A stretch of 64,000 nt of DNA, taken from positions 229,068 to 293,067 of the forward strand of contig NZ_AUCH01000003.1 in assembly GCF_000429665.1 (NCBI RefSeq), written 5' to 3'. Position numbers and translations under genes: made by a program. Under the pieces are notes generated by a model that was not told where the DNA came from, did no database searches, and worked only from the letters and a program-made list of their open reading frames with translations. Below, piece by piece: positions 8,167 through 17,911 of the stretch. The number at the start of each line of letters is the position of its first letter. The stretch's first letter is position 1. Origin of the DNA: Azovibrio restrictus DSM 23866 (lineage in GTDB: Bacteria; Pseudomonadota; Gammaproteobacteria; Burkholderiales; Rhodocyclaceae).

Positions 8167-8660
8167 GCCCCCATCACCCCCTGGTCGGCGTCGTCATGGG
8201 CTCCGACTCCGACTGGCCCACCATGCAGGCCGCCGCCGTGATCCTCAAGGATTTCGGCGTCCCCTTCGAGGCCCGGGTGGTTTCCGCCCATCGCACCCCG
8301 GACCTGCTCTTCGATTACGCCGCCATGGCCGGCGAGCGGGGCCTCAAGGCCATCATCGCCGGGGCCGGTGGCGCCGCCCATCTGCCCGGCATGCTGGCCG
8401 CCAAGACCACGGTGCCGGTGCTGGGCGTGCCGGTGCAGTCCAAGGCCCTCTCCGGCGTCGATTCCCTGCACTCCATCGTGCAGATGCCCAAGGGCATCCC
8501 CGTCGCCACCTTCGCCATCGGCGAAGCCGGCGCCGCCAATGCCGCCCTGTTCGCGGTGGCCATGCTGGCCAATGACAACCCGGAACTGGCGGTAAAGCTG
8601 CAGAAGTTCCGCCAGGCCCAGACCGAAAAGGTCCTGGCCATGAAACTGCCGGAAGTGTGA
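8163..8660 (+). CDS. purE: N5-carboxyaminoimidazole ribonucleotide mutase
   Basis: Moves the carboxyl group of N5-CAIR to C4, giving CAIR in purine synthesis, acting with PurK. The 165-residue product has VVMGSDSDWPTM at the N-terminus, the catalytic SAHRTPD (H43) and AGAGGAAHLPGMLAAKT. A GTG at 8163 is used: it overlaps the folD stop as GTGA and is the first in-frame start before the conserved GVVMGSDSD segment. Length matches class I PurE. purK follows after two bases. Confidence 0.95.
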   Translation: MSPHHPLVGVVMGSDSDWPTMQAAAVILKDFGVPFEARVVSAHRTPDLLFDYAAMAGERGLKAIIAGAGGAAHLPGMLAAKTTVPVLGVPVQSKALSGVDSLHSIVQMPKGIPVATFAIGEAGAANAALFAVAMLANDNPELAVKLQKFRQAQTEKVLAMKLPEV

Positions 8661-8662
8661 CC

Positions 8663-9814
8663 ATGATCCTGCCCCCCGCCACCCTAGGCATGCTCGGCGG
8701 CGGCCAATTGGGCCGCTTCTTCGTCGCCGCTGCCCACGAGATGGGCTACCAGGTCTGGGTCCTGGACCCGGACAAGAACAGCCCCGCCGGCCTGATTGCC
8801 GACCGGCACCTGTGCGCCGCCTACGAGGATTACGCCGCCCTGGATGAACTGGCCGCCCGCTGCGCCGCCGTCACCACCGAGTTCGAGAACGTGCCCGCCG
8901 CCACCCTGGCCTATCTGGCCAAGTTCATCCCGGTGCGCCCCTCGGCCGAGGCGGTCTCCGTGTGCCAGAACCGCATCGCCGAAAAGAGCTTCCTGCGCGA
9001 CCACGATCTGCCCCACGGAGATTTCATCGCCGTCACCTCGGAAGCGGACCTGGAAGCCGCCAATGCCGGCCTGTTCCCCGGCATCCTCAAGGTGGCCCGC
9101 TTCGGCTACGACGGCAAGGGCCAGGCGGTGGTGCACAGCTGCGCGGAAGCCCTGGCTGCCTTCCGCGCCTTCAAGGGCGAACACTGCGTCCTGGAGCAGA
9201 AGCTCAGCCTCGATTACGAAGTCTCCGTGGTCCTGGCCCGGGACGAGAACGGCCGGGTGAAGTGTTTCCCCACCGCCGAAAACCAGCACACCCGGGGCAT
9301 CCTCGACGTCTCCATCGTGCCCGCACGGGCCTCCGCCTGCCTGGCCGACAACGCCCAGGAAATCGCCGAACGGATTGCCGAAAAGCTGGGCTACATCGGC
9401 ACCCTGGCCGTGGAGTTCTTCGTCAGCAAGGGCCGGCTCTATGTGAACGAAATGGCCCCCCGGCCCCACAACAGCGGCCACTACACCATCGATGCCTGCG
9501 TAAACAGCCAGTACGAGCAGCAGGTGCGCGCCCTGTGCGGCCTGCCCCTGGGCGAAGCCCGGGCTCACTCGGCCTCGGTAATGGTGAACCTGCTCGGTGA
9601 ACTCTGGTACGAGGGCGGCCATGCCAACGGACATTACCGGGAGCCGGACTGGTCCCGGCTGTACGCCATCCCCAACCTGAAGCTGCATCTGTACGGCAAG
9701 CACCACGCCCGTCCGGGCCGCAAGATGGGCCACTTCACCGTGGTGGGCGAACAGCTCGACGCAGTGTTGGCCACCGCCCTCGCCGCCCGCAAGGCCATCG
9801 GCATCAACGACTGA
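8663..9814 (+). CDS. purK: N5-carboxyaminoimidazole ribonucleotide synthase
   Basis: ATP-grasp ligase that carboxylates aminoimidazole ribonucleotide with bicarbonate and ATP to make N5-CAIR, the PurE substrate. The 383-residue protein opens with the dinucleotide-like LGMLGGGQLGRFF, then has the ATP-grasp segments RFGYDGKGQ and VLEQKLSLDYEVSVV and the active-site region NEMAPRPHNSGHYTID. ATG 8663 was chosen over an in-frame GTG at 8657 because GGAAG ends 7 bases before it and it starts the conserved N-terminus. Two bases separate it from both purE and the next gene. Confidence 0.95.
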   Translation: MILPPATLGMLGGGQLGRFFVAAAHEMGYQVWVLDPDKNSPAGLIADRHLCAAYEDYAALDELAARCAAVTTEFENVPAATLAYLAKFIPVRPSAEAVSVCQNRIAEKSFLRDHDLPHGDFIAVTSEADLEAANAGLFPGILKVARFGYDGKGQAVVHSCAEALAAFRAFKGEHCVLEQKLSLDYEVSVVLARDENGRVKCFPTAENQHTRGILDVSIVPARASACLADNAQEIAERIAEKLGYIGTLAVEFFVSKGRLYVNEMAPRPHNSGHYTIDACVNSQYEQQVRALCGLPLGEARAHSASVMVNLLGELWYEGGHANGHYREPDWSRLYAIPNLKLHLYGKHHARPGRKMGHFTVVGEQLDAVLATALAARKAIGIND

Positions 9815-9816
9815 GC

Positions 9817-10806
9817 ATGTCCCTGGACCCCGCCCTGCTGGCCCGGGCCGTCGACCTGCTCAAGGCCGGCGAGCTGGTGGCCCTGCCCACGGAGACCGTG
9901 TACGGCCTTGGTGCGGATGCCGCCAACCCGGCAGCGGTGGCGAAAATCTTCGCCGCCAAGGGCCGCCCCGCCGACCATCCCCTGATCGTGCACCTGCCCG
10001 GCGACGACTGGCTCGACCAGTGGGCCGCCGACATTCCCCAAGCCGCCTGGGACCTGGCCGAGGCCTTCTGGCCCGGCCCCCTGACCCTGATCCTGAACAA
10101 GCAGCCCTGGGTGCCCGACGCCGTCACCGGCGGCCAGGACACGGTGGGCCTGCGGGTGCCCGGCCACCCGGTGGCCCTGGAGCTGCTCAAGGCCTTTGCC
10201 GACGCCGGCAGCCATGGACGACACGCGGGCGGCATCGCCGCCCCCTCGGCCAACCGTTTTGGCCGCATCAGCCCCACCACCGCTGCCCATGTGCAGGAGG
10301 AGCTGGGCGAGCGGGTCCCCCTGATCCTGGACGGCGGCCCCTGCCAGGTGGGCATAGAATCGACCATCATCGACCTCTCCCGAGGCCGGCCGGAAATCCT
10401 CCGTCCCGGTCACATCGGGCCGCAACGGCTGGCAGAGGTCCTGGGCGACCTGCCCGCCATGCACCAGAGCCAGGGCGCCCCCCGGGTGTCCGGTTCCCTG
10501 GAATCCCATTACGCCCCGGTCACCCCGGTGCGCTTGCTGGCCCCTGAACGGCTGCTGGATTTCCTCACCCTGCAGCGTCACGCCGGCGTCCGCTGCGGCG
10601 TCCTCGCCTACGACCAGCCCGCCCAGGCCGGCATGCCCCACCTCTGGCGCATGCTGCCCGCCGATCCGGCCGGCTACGCCCACGACCTCTACGGCGCCCT
10701 GCGGGACCTGGACCATCAGCAACTGGGCCTGATCGTGGTGGAAGCACCACCGGCCAGCCCGGCCTGGAGCGCCGTCCAGGACCGCCTGCGGCGGGCCGCA
10801 GCCTGA
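9817..10806 (+). CDS. tsaC: L-threonylcarbamoyladenylate synthase (Sua5/YrdC, long form)
   Basis: Makes threonylcarbamoyl-AMP from threonine, bicarbonate and ATP for the universal t6A37 tRNA modification. The N-terminal YrdC domain (about 10-195) has the family segments LPTETVYGLGADA, AAKGRPADHPL and APSANRFGRISPT. At 329 residues the protein also carries the Sua5-type C-terminal domain (about 215-325), unlike the short E. coli TsaC. The start lies two bases after the purK stop; the folD-purE-purK-tsaC order suggests one operon. A weak CCCC/GGGG hairpin at 10826-10845 may end the transcript. Confidence 0.93.
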   Translation: MSLDPALLARAVDLLKAGELVALPTETVYGLGADAANPAAVAKIFAAKGRPADHPLIVHLPGDDWLDQWAADIPQAAWDLAEAFWPGPLTLILNKQPWVPDAVTGGQDTVGLRVPGHPVALELLKAFADAGSHGRHAGGIAAPSANRFGRISPTTAAHVQEELGERVPLILDGGPCQVGIESTIIDLSRGRPEILRPGHIGPQRLAEVLGDLPAMHQSQGAPRVSGSLESHYAPVTPVRLLAPERLLDFLTLQRHAGVRCGVLAYDQPAQAGMPHLWRMLPADPAGYAHDLYGALRDLDHQQLGLIVVEAPPASPAWSAVQDRLRRAAA

Positions 10807-10919
10807 CCCTCGGCAAGGGAAAGAACCCCCTTAGTCCTAACGGGGGAATTGCTTTATCCTCACACCTACATAATCATTAGGCTATATATAAAGTAATAGC
10901 TGACACAGGGAGAAGAGCC

Positions 10920-12560
10920 ATGCAACTGGACAAATACAGCGTCAATGCCCGCCTCTGGGTCTTTTCCAGCTTCGTCTTCATCGGCCTGATCCTCCTGGGG
11001 GGCGTTTCCCTGTTCGACATGCGCACGGCCATGCTCGAAGACCGCTACCAGAAGACCCAGTCCCTGGTAGCTTCCACCGGCGGCATGCTGGAAGGGCTGC
11101 AGAAGCAGGTCCAGGCCGGCAGCATCACCCAGGAAGAAGCCCAGCGCCTGGCCAAGGAAATGCTGCGCACCACCCGCTACGAGGGCAAGGAGTACTTCTT
11201 CGTCCTCAACAAGAATCTGGTGTACCAGGTCATGGGGCCGGCACCGGAACGGGAAGGCACCAATGCCACGGATATCAAGGACCCCAACGGCAAGCTGCTG
11301 TTCCAGGAGTTCCGCAAGACCATCGAAGCCGACCCCAAGGGGGGATTCGTGGATTACTACTGGCCCCTGCCCGGGTCCAGCGCTCCGGTGGCAAAGATTT
11401 CCTATGTGGCCTACTTCGCCCCCTGGGACTGGATCTATGGCACCGGCATCTACCTGGATGACGTGGACAAGGCCTTCCAGAAACAGGCTACGTTGCTGGG
11501 CATCATGATCGTGGTGATCCTGGCGATCATGGTGGGCATCTCCCTGATGATCAACCGCAGCATCCTGGGCCAGCTGGGCGGCGAGCCCGCCTACGCGGCG
11601 GAAGTGGTGCGCGCCATCGCCCAGGGCGACCTGACCCGGGAAGTCCGGACCGATCCGCAAAACCAGGGCAGCCTGCTCCACGCCATGGGCCAGATGCAGC
11701 AGAAGCTGGCGGAGATGTTCCGCCAGATCAACAGCATGGCGGCCCACCTCTCCCAGAATGCCGAGCACGTCGCCACCGCCGCGGCGGAGACCAGCACCGC
11801 CTCCCACGAGCAGGCCCAGTCCACCTCCGCCACCGCCGCCTCCATCGAGCAGATGACGGTGAGCATCAACGAGGTGTCGGAAATCGCCGGCCAGACCGAA
11901 ACCAATTCGGAAGAGACCGCCCGGCACGCGGAACAAGGCGCAAAACTGGTGGGCGATGCCGGCGACGCCATGGGCAAGATTTCCAGCACCGTGGCAGCCT
12001 CTTCCGAGCAGATCCAGCTCCTGATGCAGAAATCCATGGAAATCGGCGGCATCGCCAACGTGATCCGGGAAATTGCCGACCAGACCAACCTGCTGGCCCT
12101 GAACGCCGCCATCGAAGCGGCCCGGGCCGGGGAAGCGGGACGCGGCTTTGCCGTGGTGGCCGACGAGGTGAGGAAGCTGGCCGAGCGCACCACCCAGGCC
12201 ACCGGGGAAATCAGCGCCATGATCAGCGCCATCCAGAACGAAACCCAGTCGGCCGTGAGCGCCATGGACACCACCATGCCCCAGGTGGACAAGGGCATGG
12301 AACTGGCCGAGGCCGCCCGCAAGATGCTGGAAAACATCCACAGCCAGGCGCTGCAATCCCTGACCCAGGTGAAGGACGTGGCCCTGGCCACCCGGGAACA
12401 GGCCACCACGGCCAACGACATTGCCCGCCATGTGGAACACATCGCCAGCATGTCCGAGGAAACCAACGCCACCATGAAGAACAACGCGGCGGCAGCCCAG
12501 GAACTGGAACAGCTGGCGGTGGAACTGGGCCGCCTGGTGTCCTACTTCCGGGTCAGCTAA
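10920..12560 (+). CDS. Methyl-accepting chemotaxis protein with single Cache sensor domain
   Basis: Inner-membrane chemoreceptor. The 546-residue protein has TM1 at about 12-32, a periplasmic single-Cache (sCache_2) domain at about 35-185 (GKEYFFVLNKNLVYQVMGP and WDWIYGTGIYLDDVD are typical), TM2 at about 189-212, a HAMP segment and a cytoplasmic signalling hairpin. The hairpin tip is near residues 383-421 (NLLALNAAIEAARAGEAGRG, FAVVADEVRKLAERT). sCache_2 domains often bind small carboxylates; the ligand here cannot be told. It has its own start region with GGGAGAAG upstream of the ATG and a terminator at 12655, so it appears monocistronic. Confidence 0.93.
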   Translation: MQLDKYSVNARLWVFSSFVFIGLILLGGVSLFDMRTAMLEDRYQKTQSLVASTGGMLEGLQKQVQAGSITQEEAQRLAKEMLRTTRYEGKEYFFVLNKNLVYQVMGPAPEREGTNATDIKDPNGKLLFQEFRKTIEADPKGGFVDYYWPLPGSSAPVAKISYVAYFAPWDWIYGTGIYLDDVDKAFQKQATLLGIMIVVILAIMVGISLMINRSILGQLGGEPAYAAEVVRAIAQGDLTREVRTDPQNQGSLLHAMGQMQQKLAEMFRQINSMAAHLSQNAEHVATAAAETSTASHEQAQSTSATAASIEQMTVSINEVSEIAGQTETNSEETARHAEQGAKLVGDAGDAMGKISSTVAASSEQIQLLMQKSMEIGGIANVIREIADQTNLLALNAAIEAARAGEAGRGFAVVADEVRKLAERTTQATGEISAMISAIQNETQSAVSAMDTTMPQVDKGMELAEAARKMLENIHSQALQSLTQVKDVALATREQATTANDIARHVEHIASMSEETNATMKNNAAAAQELEQLAVELGRLVSYFRVS

Positions 12561-12654
12561 GGAGCAGAAACCCCGCCCTGGCCCGGGACCCCGGGCATAG
12601 CGCAGCGGGGCCGCCCCAGCCTGAATACAGGGACGCCGCTACCCCCCTCCCCGC

Positions 12655-12678
12655 CCCCGGTGCCTGCACCGGGGTTTT
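12655..12678 (+). terminator. Rho-independent terminator after the chemoreceptor gene
   Basis: Arms CCCCGGTG (12655-12662) and CACCGGGG (12667-12674) pair perfectly around CCTG and are followed by TTTT. It lies about 95 bases after the chemoreceptor stop and just before the convergent SEC-C gene. A second GC-rich inverted repeat (GCCCGGG/CCCGGGC, 12581-12596) lies closer to the stop codon. Confidence 0.8.
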
Positions 12679-12682
12679 CACT

Positions 12683-13369
12683 TCAGTGCAGGGTTTCCTT
12701 GCCGCAGCACTGCTTGTACTTGCGACCGCTGCCACAGGGGCAGGGGTCGTTACGGCCCACCTTGGGGCCTTCCCGGCGGATCGGCGCGGGAATGTTGCGC
12801 CGGGCTTCCCAGAAGTCGTAAACCGACTGCACCAGTTCCGGCAGGGCCTCCCGGCTTTCCTGGACCCAGCGCGCCTCTTCCCGGGGCGAAACCCAGGCCT
12901 CTCCCGCAGCCAGCACGTCTTCCTTCAAGCTGCCGTTGAGCAGGAAGAACACTTCCATCAGCTCGGCCAGATCCTCCCAGTGCTCCCCGGCGGCCTCCTG
13001 CCAGGGCTGCTCTCCCAGGCCGGTGCCGAACAGGTAGGCATCCACCCAGGTGCCGTAATCCAGCTCATCTCCCTCCTCCTCCAGGGGATAGAGGAGCGGC
13101 GCCACCCCCTCGCCCTGGGCCAGGTCATCGGCAATCTGCACCTGCAGGCGCAGGGCCAGATCCCGGGCCCGGGCGCCGGCCTCGCCTTCCGCCTGTCCCA
13201 GAGCCTCGGGCAGCCACAGCTCCCGGGGCACGGCCTGGGGCGCGCTGCTCACGGCACAGAGGAAGGCCTGCAGCTGATCCAGCCCCATGGCTTCGCCAGC
13301 CAGCGCTTCGGAATCCAGCAGGGTTTCCAGTTCATCCAGTTCGGTTTCACTCAGGGCTTGATGGGCCAT
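12683..13369 (-). CDS. YecA/UPF0149-type protein with C-terminal SEC-C zinc motif
   Basis: A 228-residue acidic protein. The N-terminal two-thirds is helical and Glu/Leu-rich (LSETELDELETLLDSE, GLDQLQAFLCAV) and fits the UPF0149/YecA family. The C-terminus has the SecA-type zinc motif GRNDPCPCGSGRKYKQCCG, with cysteines at about 210-222. Proteins of this kind are thought to act with SecA, ribosomes or as zinc-dependent chaperone-like factors; the role here is not known. ATG at 13369 was chosen because GGAGCC lies a few bases upstream and the longer frame overlaps hemL in an arginine/proline-rich extension. It follows hemL by about 40 bases and may be co-transcribed with it. Confidence 0.85.
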   Translation of the reverse strand: MAHQALSETELDELETLLDSEALAGEAMGLDQLQAFLCAVSSAPQAVPRELWLPEALGQAEGEAGARARDLALRLQVQIADDLAQGEGVAPLLYPLEEEGDELDYGTWVDAYLFGTGLGEQPWQEAAGEHWEDLAELMEVFFLLNGSLKEDVLAAGEAWVSPREEARWVQESREALPELVQSVYDFWEARRNIPAPIRREGPKVGRNDPCPCGSGRKYKQCCGKETLH

Positions 13370-13409
13370 AGGGGCTCCTTGAAAGTGGGGCAAGAGGGAA
13401 CGGCCGCCA

Positions 13410-14686
<1,277 letters not shown>

Positions 14687-14690
<4 letters not shown>

Positions 14691-15343
14691 GGAAGGTCCT
14701 CGAAAAGTCGTTGATAGGCGGCAGCCCGGCTGCGCAGGGCCGCCAGGTCGCCGGGATCCTGGAACAGGTCGGCAATCACCGCCACCAGGCGGGCGCCGGC
14801 GGCGATCACCGGGGCGGCATTCGCCAGGGTGATGCCGCCGATGGCGCAAGCCGGCAGCGGCAGCCCGGCTGCGGCCTGGCGGAACAGCTCCAGGGAGGCC
14901 CGGGCCGCCTGGGGCTTGGTGGCTGAGGGATGGACGGCGCCGAAGGCCACATAGCTGGCTCCAGCCGCCTGGGCCTGGCGGGCCAGCTGGAAATCCTGGT
15001 AACAGGAGGCTCCCAGTACCGCCTCCGGCCCCAGCTGGCGGCGGGCGGCGGCCAGAGCCCCGTCCTCCCGCCCCAGATGCACCCCGGCCGCCCCGATTTC
15101 CAGGGCCAGCTCCAGGTCGTCATTGATGATCAGGGCGGCGCCATGGGCCCGGCACAGCTCGTTCAAGTCTGCCGCCTGGCGGCGCAACTGCTCCGGCCCG
15201 GAGCACTTGTCCCGGTACTGGAGCCAGCGGCAGCCCCCGGAGAGCAGCGCCTCCACGGCCTGCATCAGGGCGGAACCCGCCAGCCCGTCGGGGGTGATGG
15301 CATAGAGCCCCCTCAGGGGCGGCAGGGCCTGAACCTCAGGCAT
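14687..15343 (-). CDS. thiE: Thiamine-phosphate synthase
   Basis: Joins HMP pyrophosphate and thiazole phosphate to form thiamine phosphate. The 218-residue TIM-barrel protein has the typical LYAITPD start, LQYRDK at 41-46, the active-site segment VHLGREDG, GASCYQ, YVAFGAVHPSATK and the C-terminal CAIGGITLANAAPVIAAGA. ATG at 15343 overlaps the last 8 bases of thiD, and the TGA overlaps the hemL ATG, indicating translational coupling across thiD-thiE-hemL. Confidence 0.95.
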
Positions 15344-16193
15344 CCTCGCCCGCCTCCGCCTCGCCCCGGGCCCAGAACAGGCGATCCGGGATGAACTGCC
15401 CCATGCCGGGGCGAAACCCGTGGGCCAGGGTCTGCCAGGTGTATTCCTGGGCTTCCCGCACCGCCTCCTCCACCTCGCTGCCCCCGGCCAGGCAGGCGGC
15501 GATGGCCGAGGCCAGGGTGCAACCGGAGCCGTGGTAGCTGCCCGGCAGGCGCTCCCAGTCATCCTGGCGCAGCAGACCGTTTTCCCCATACAGGGTATTG
15601 CTGACCTGGGCTGTCTGCTCGTGGGCACCGGTGAGCAGCACGTACTGGGACCCCAGGGCGAGCAGACGGGCCGCCACCTGGGCCAGGTCATCCTCGGGCC
15701 CCTCTTCCTCAGCCTCATCCTCCACCAGGCGGCGGGCTTCCACCGTATTGGGGGTGATCAGGGTGCACTGGGGCAGCAGCAGCTCGCGCATGGCAGCACG
15801 CAGGTCCTCGTTGGCGAATTCGTCGCCCCGCCCCGAGGCCAGGACCGGGTCCAGCACCAGAGGAATGTCCGGGTAGTCGGCAACGATCTCGGCCACCGCC
15901 ACCACATTCTCCACGCTGCCCAGCACCCCCACCTTGAACGCCGCCACCGGCATGTCCTCCAGCAGGGCCCGGGCCTGGCGTTCCACGGTCTCCGAATCCA
16001 CCGGGTGCACGCTTTCCACCCCCACCGTGTCCTGCACGGTCAGGGCGGTGACCACCGCCAGGGGATGGCAGCCCAGGCTGGCCAAGGTGAGGATGTCGGC
16101 CTGGATGCCGGCACCGCAGGAGGGGTCGCTGGCAGCGAAGACCAGGACCAGAGGAGGCACGGGGGGAGTAGCGATCATGGATTTACCGGCCAT
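15336..16193 (-). CDS. thiD: Hydroxymethylpyrimidine/phosphomethylpyrimidine kinase
   Basis: Phosphorylates HMP and HMP phosphate to supply HMP pyrophosphate to ThiE. The ribokinase-fold protein shows FAASDPSCGAGIQADILT, the conserved TALTVQDT, LDPVLASGRGDEF, ITPNTVEARRL and the anion-hole motif GSYHGSGCTLASAIA near residue 220. An acidic insert (EDEAEEEGPEDD) is a local feature. The start is uncertain: ATG 16193 is used, but GTG 16196 and ATG 16178 are in frame and no clear ribosome site decides. No TPP riboswitch is recognisable in the short divergent gap to the rubredoxin gene. Confidence 0.93.
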   Translation of the reverse strand: MAGKSMIATPPVPPLVLVFAASDPSCGAGIQADILTLASLGCHPLAVVTALTVQDTVGVESVHPVDSETVERQARALLEDMPVAAFKVGVLGSVENVVAVAEIVADYPDIPLVLDPVLASGRGDEFANEDLRAAMRELLLPQCTLITPNTVEARRLVEDEAEEEGPEDDLAQVAARLLALGSQYVLLTGAHEQTAQVSNTLYGENGLLRQDDWERLPGSYHGSGCTLASAIAACLAGGSEVEEAVREAQEYTWQTLAHGFRPGMGQFIPDRLFWARGEAEAGEDA

Positions 16194-16282
16194 CACGCCC
16201 GGCGAATGCGGCGGAAGTGTGGCGGAGCAAAGGACGATTGGGTAAGATTGGCAGGGATTTTACCCGAAAGCGCCCCATCACC

Positions 16283-16480
16283 ATGACAGAGCTGCAGGAT
16301 TCCACTACACGGAGTTGCCGGACCTGGGTCTGTCTGGCCTGCGGCTGGGTCTATGATGAGGCGGTCGGCATCCCGGCGGACGGCATTCCCCCAGGCACCC
16401 CCTGGGAGGATGTGCCCATGAACTGGACCTGCCCCGAATGCGGGGCGCGCAAGGAAGATTTCGAAATGGTCCAGTTATGA
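16283..16480 (+). CDS. Rubredoxin
   Basis: Small iron-sulfur-free Fe(Cys)4 electron carrier. The 65-residue product has both rubredoxin knuckles: CLACGWVYDE (C17, C20) and CPECGARKEDFE (C50, C53), and the conserved tryptophan-proline turn before the second pair. ATG at 16283 gives a short leader of about 11 residues; the longer in-frame extension is basic and unlike the family. It is divergent from thiD and precedes pilG by 97 bases, an order I know from other betaproteobacteria. Redox partners cannot be told from the window. Confidence 0.93.
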   Translation: MTELQDSTTRSCRTWVCLACGWVYDEAVGIPADGIPPGTPWEDVPMNWTCPECGARKEDFEMVQL

Positions 16481-16577
16481 ATAGGCACCTGCACCGTTAC
16501 GGCTTACACTTCGTTTCACGTCTGAAAATAACCCGGGCACTACAAGAACGGCACAACCTGGGGTCGAGGGGAAAGAA

Positions 16578-16976
16578 TTGACGGACATCGCAAACCTGCG
16601 CGGCACGAAAGTCATGGTGATTGACGACAGCAACACCATACGCCGCAGCGCGGAAATCTTCCTGGTCCAGGCCGGCTGCCAGGTGGTCCTGGCCGAAGAT
16701 GGCTTCGACGCCCTGGCCAAGATCGCCGACCACCAGCCGGACATCATCTTCTGCGACATCATGATGCCGCGCCTAGACGGCTACCAGACCTGCGCCCTGA
16801 TCAAGAAAAATGCCCGTTTCCGCAGTACGCCGGTGATCATGCTGTCCTCCAAGGACGGCCTGTTCGACCGGGCCCGGGGCCGCATGGTCGGCTCGGACCA
16901 GTATCTGACCAAACCGTTCACAAAGGACAGCCTGCTGCAGACGGTGGCGAGTTTCGCCCCCCAGGGTGTCCAATAA
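16578..16976 (+). CDS. pilG: Twitching motility response regulator PilG
   Basis: Single-domain CheY-like receiver of the Pil-Chp type IV pilus chemosensory pathway; when phosphorylated by PilL it promotes pilus extension. The 132-residue protein has VMVIDDSNTIRR, phospho-acceptor D60 in IIFCDIMMPRLDGYQTC and the lysine of YLTKPF (K112). Segments such as DGFDALAKIADHQPDI and MLSSKDGLFDRARGR are characteristic of PilG. A TTG start at 16578 is proposed because GAGGGGAAAG lies just upstream and no ATG occurs before the conserved first strand; internal ATG 16614 would delete it. First gene of pilG-pilH-pilI-pilJ-pilL. Confidence 0.92.
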   Translation: MTDIANLRGTKVMVIDDSNTIRRSAEIFLVQAGCQVVLAEDGFDALAKIADHQPDIIFCDIMMPRLDGYQTCALIKKNARFRSTPVIMLSSKDGLFDRARGRMVGSDQYLTKPFTKDSLLQTVASFAPQGVQ

Positions 16977-17003
16977 TCCGTTTTAGCTAGGGAGAAGCTG
17001 CAA

Positions 17004-17369
17004 ATGCCAGTTCAGAAAATTCTCGTGGTCGATGATTCCCCCACGGAACGTTTTTTTGTCACCGACCTGCTCACCAAGAACGGTTACCAGGTCATCACCG
17101 CCGAAAACGGTGAGGAAGGCATCGCCAAGGCCAAGGCTGAACTGCCCGACCTGGTGATCATGGACGTGGTGATGCCCGGCCTCAACGGCTACCAGGCCAC
17201 CCGCACCCTGACCCGGGATGAAGCCACCAAGAGCATTCCCGTCATCGTGTGCACCTCCAAGGGTCAGGAAACCGACAAGATCTGGGGCCTGCGCCAGGGC
17301 GCCATGGACTACCTGGTCAAACCGGTGAACCCGGAAGAGTTGCTGCAAAAGATCGCTGTTCTTCCCTGA
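17004..17369 (+). CDS. pilH: Twitching motility response regulator PilH
   Basis: Second single-domain receiver of the Pil-Chp system, known in Pseudomonas to favour retraction or act as a phosphate sink. The 121-residue protein has ILVVDDSPTERFFVTDLL, D54 in LVIMDVVMPGLNGYQATR and K106 in DYLVKPVNP. CTSKGQETDKIWGLRQGA is typical of PilH. The upstream AGGGAGAAG supports the ATG at 17004. It lies 27 bases after pilG and 12 before pilI. Confidence 0.94.
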   Translation: MPVQKILVVDDSPTERFFVTDLLTKNGYQVITAENGEEGIAKAKAELPDLVIMDVVMPGLNGYQATRTLTRDEATKSIPVIVCTSKGQETDKIWGLRQGAMDYLVKPVNPEELLQKIAVLP

Positions 17370-17381
17370 TCGGCGGCCCCC

Positions 17382-17897
17382 ATGGCCAGACGCATCAGCC
17401 TGCGCGAGTTCCAGGAGCACCTGTCCCGCCGCCTCTCCGGCGTGGCCCAGGGTGAGAGTGCCTCGTCCCTGCTCGGGGTACAGGCCGGCCAGCGCTTCTG
17501 GCTCCTGGACCTGTCCGAGTCCGGCGAAATCGTTCCCCTGCCCAGCCTGACCCCGGTTCCCCTGACCCACAAGGCCTTCGCCGGCCTGGCCAACATCCGG
17601 GGCAATCTGCACGCGGTGACCGATTTTCCCGCCTTCCTGGGCGAGGAACCCACCTCCCTGCACAACCCGGCGGCCCGGCTGCTGCTGGTGGGGGCCAAGC
17701 ATGGCAACAACGTGGCCCTGCTGGTGACCCGCCTCCTGGGCCTGAAAAACCCCGCCGACTTTGAAGCCGGCACCCCACCGGCCCAGGCCCCCGCCTGGAA
17801 TGCCGCCACCCTCGTGGACCCCGATGGGCGCGAGTGGCATCGCCTGGATCTGAAAGCCCTGCTTTCCGATCCCCAATTCATGAATATCGTGGCCTGA
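17382..17897 (+). CDS. pilI: CheW-like adaptor PilI
   Basis: Couples the PilJ receptor to the PilL kinase at the membrane. The 171-residue protein is a single CheW-type beta domain; GLANIRGNLHAVTDFPAFLG corresponds to the conserved GLINLRG-like segment of CheW proteins, and a long strand-rich N-terminal part precedes it. It sits between pilH and pilJ in the conserved operon order. No unusual features. Confidence 0.9.
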   Translation: MARRISLREFQEHLSRRLSGVAQGESASSLLGVQAGQRFWLLDLSESGEIVPLPSLTPVPLTHKAFAGLANIRGNLHAVTDFPAFLGEEPTSLHNPAARLLLVGAKHGNNVALLVTRLLGLKNPADFEAGTPPAQAPAWNAATLVDPDGREWHRLDLKALLSDPQFMNIVA

Positions 17898-17911
17898 CCG
17901 CGGAGATCAAC

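Noticed and set aside
16194..16282. TPP riboswitch upstream of thiD
   Set aside because: The divergent gap is under 90 bases and the conserved thi-box pattern is not visible.
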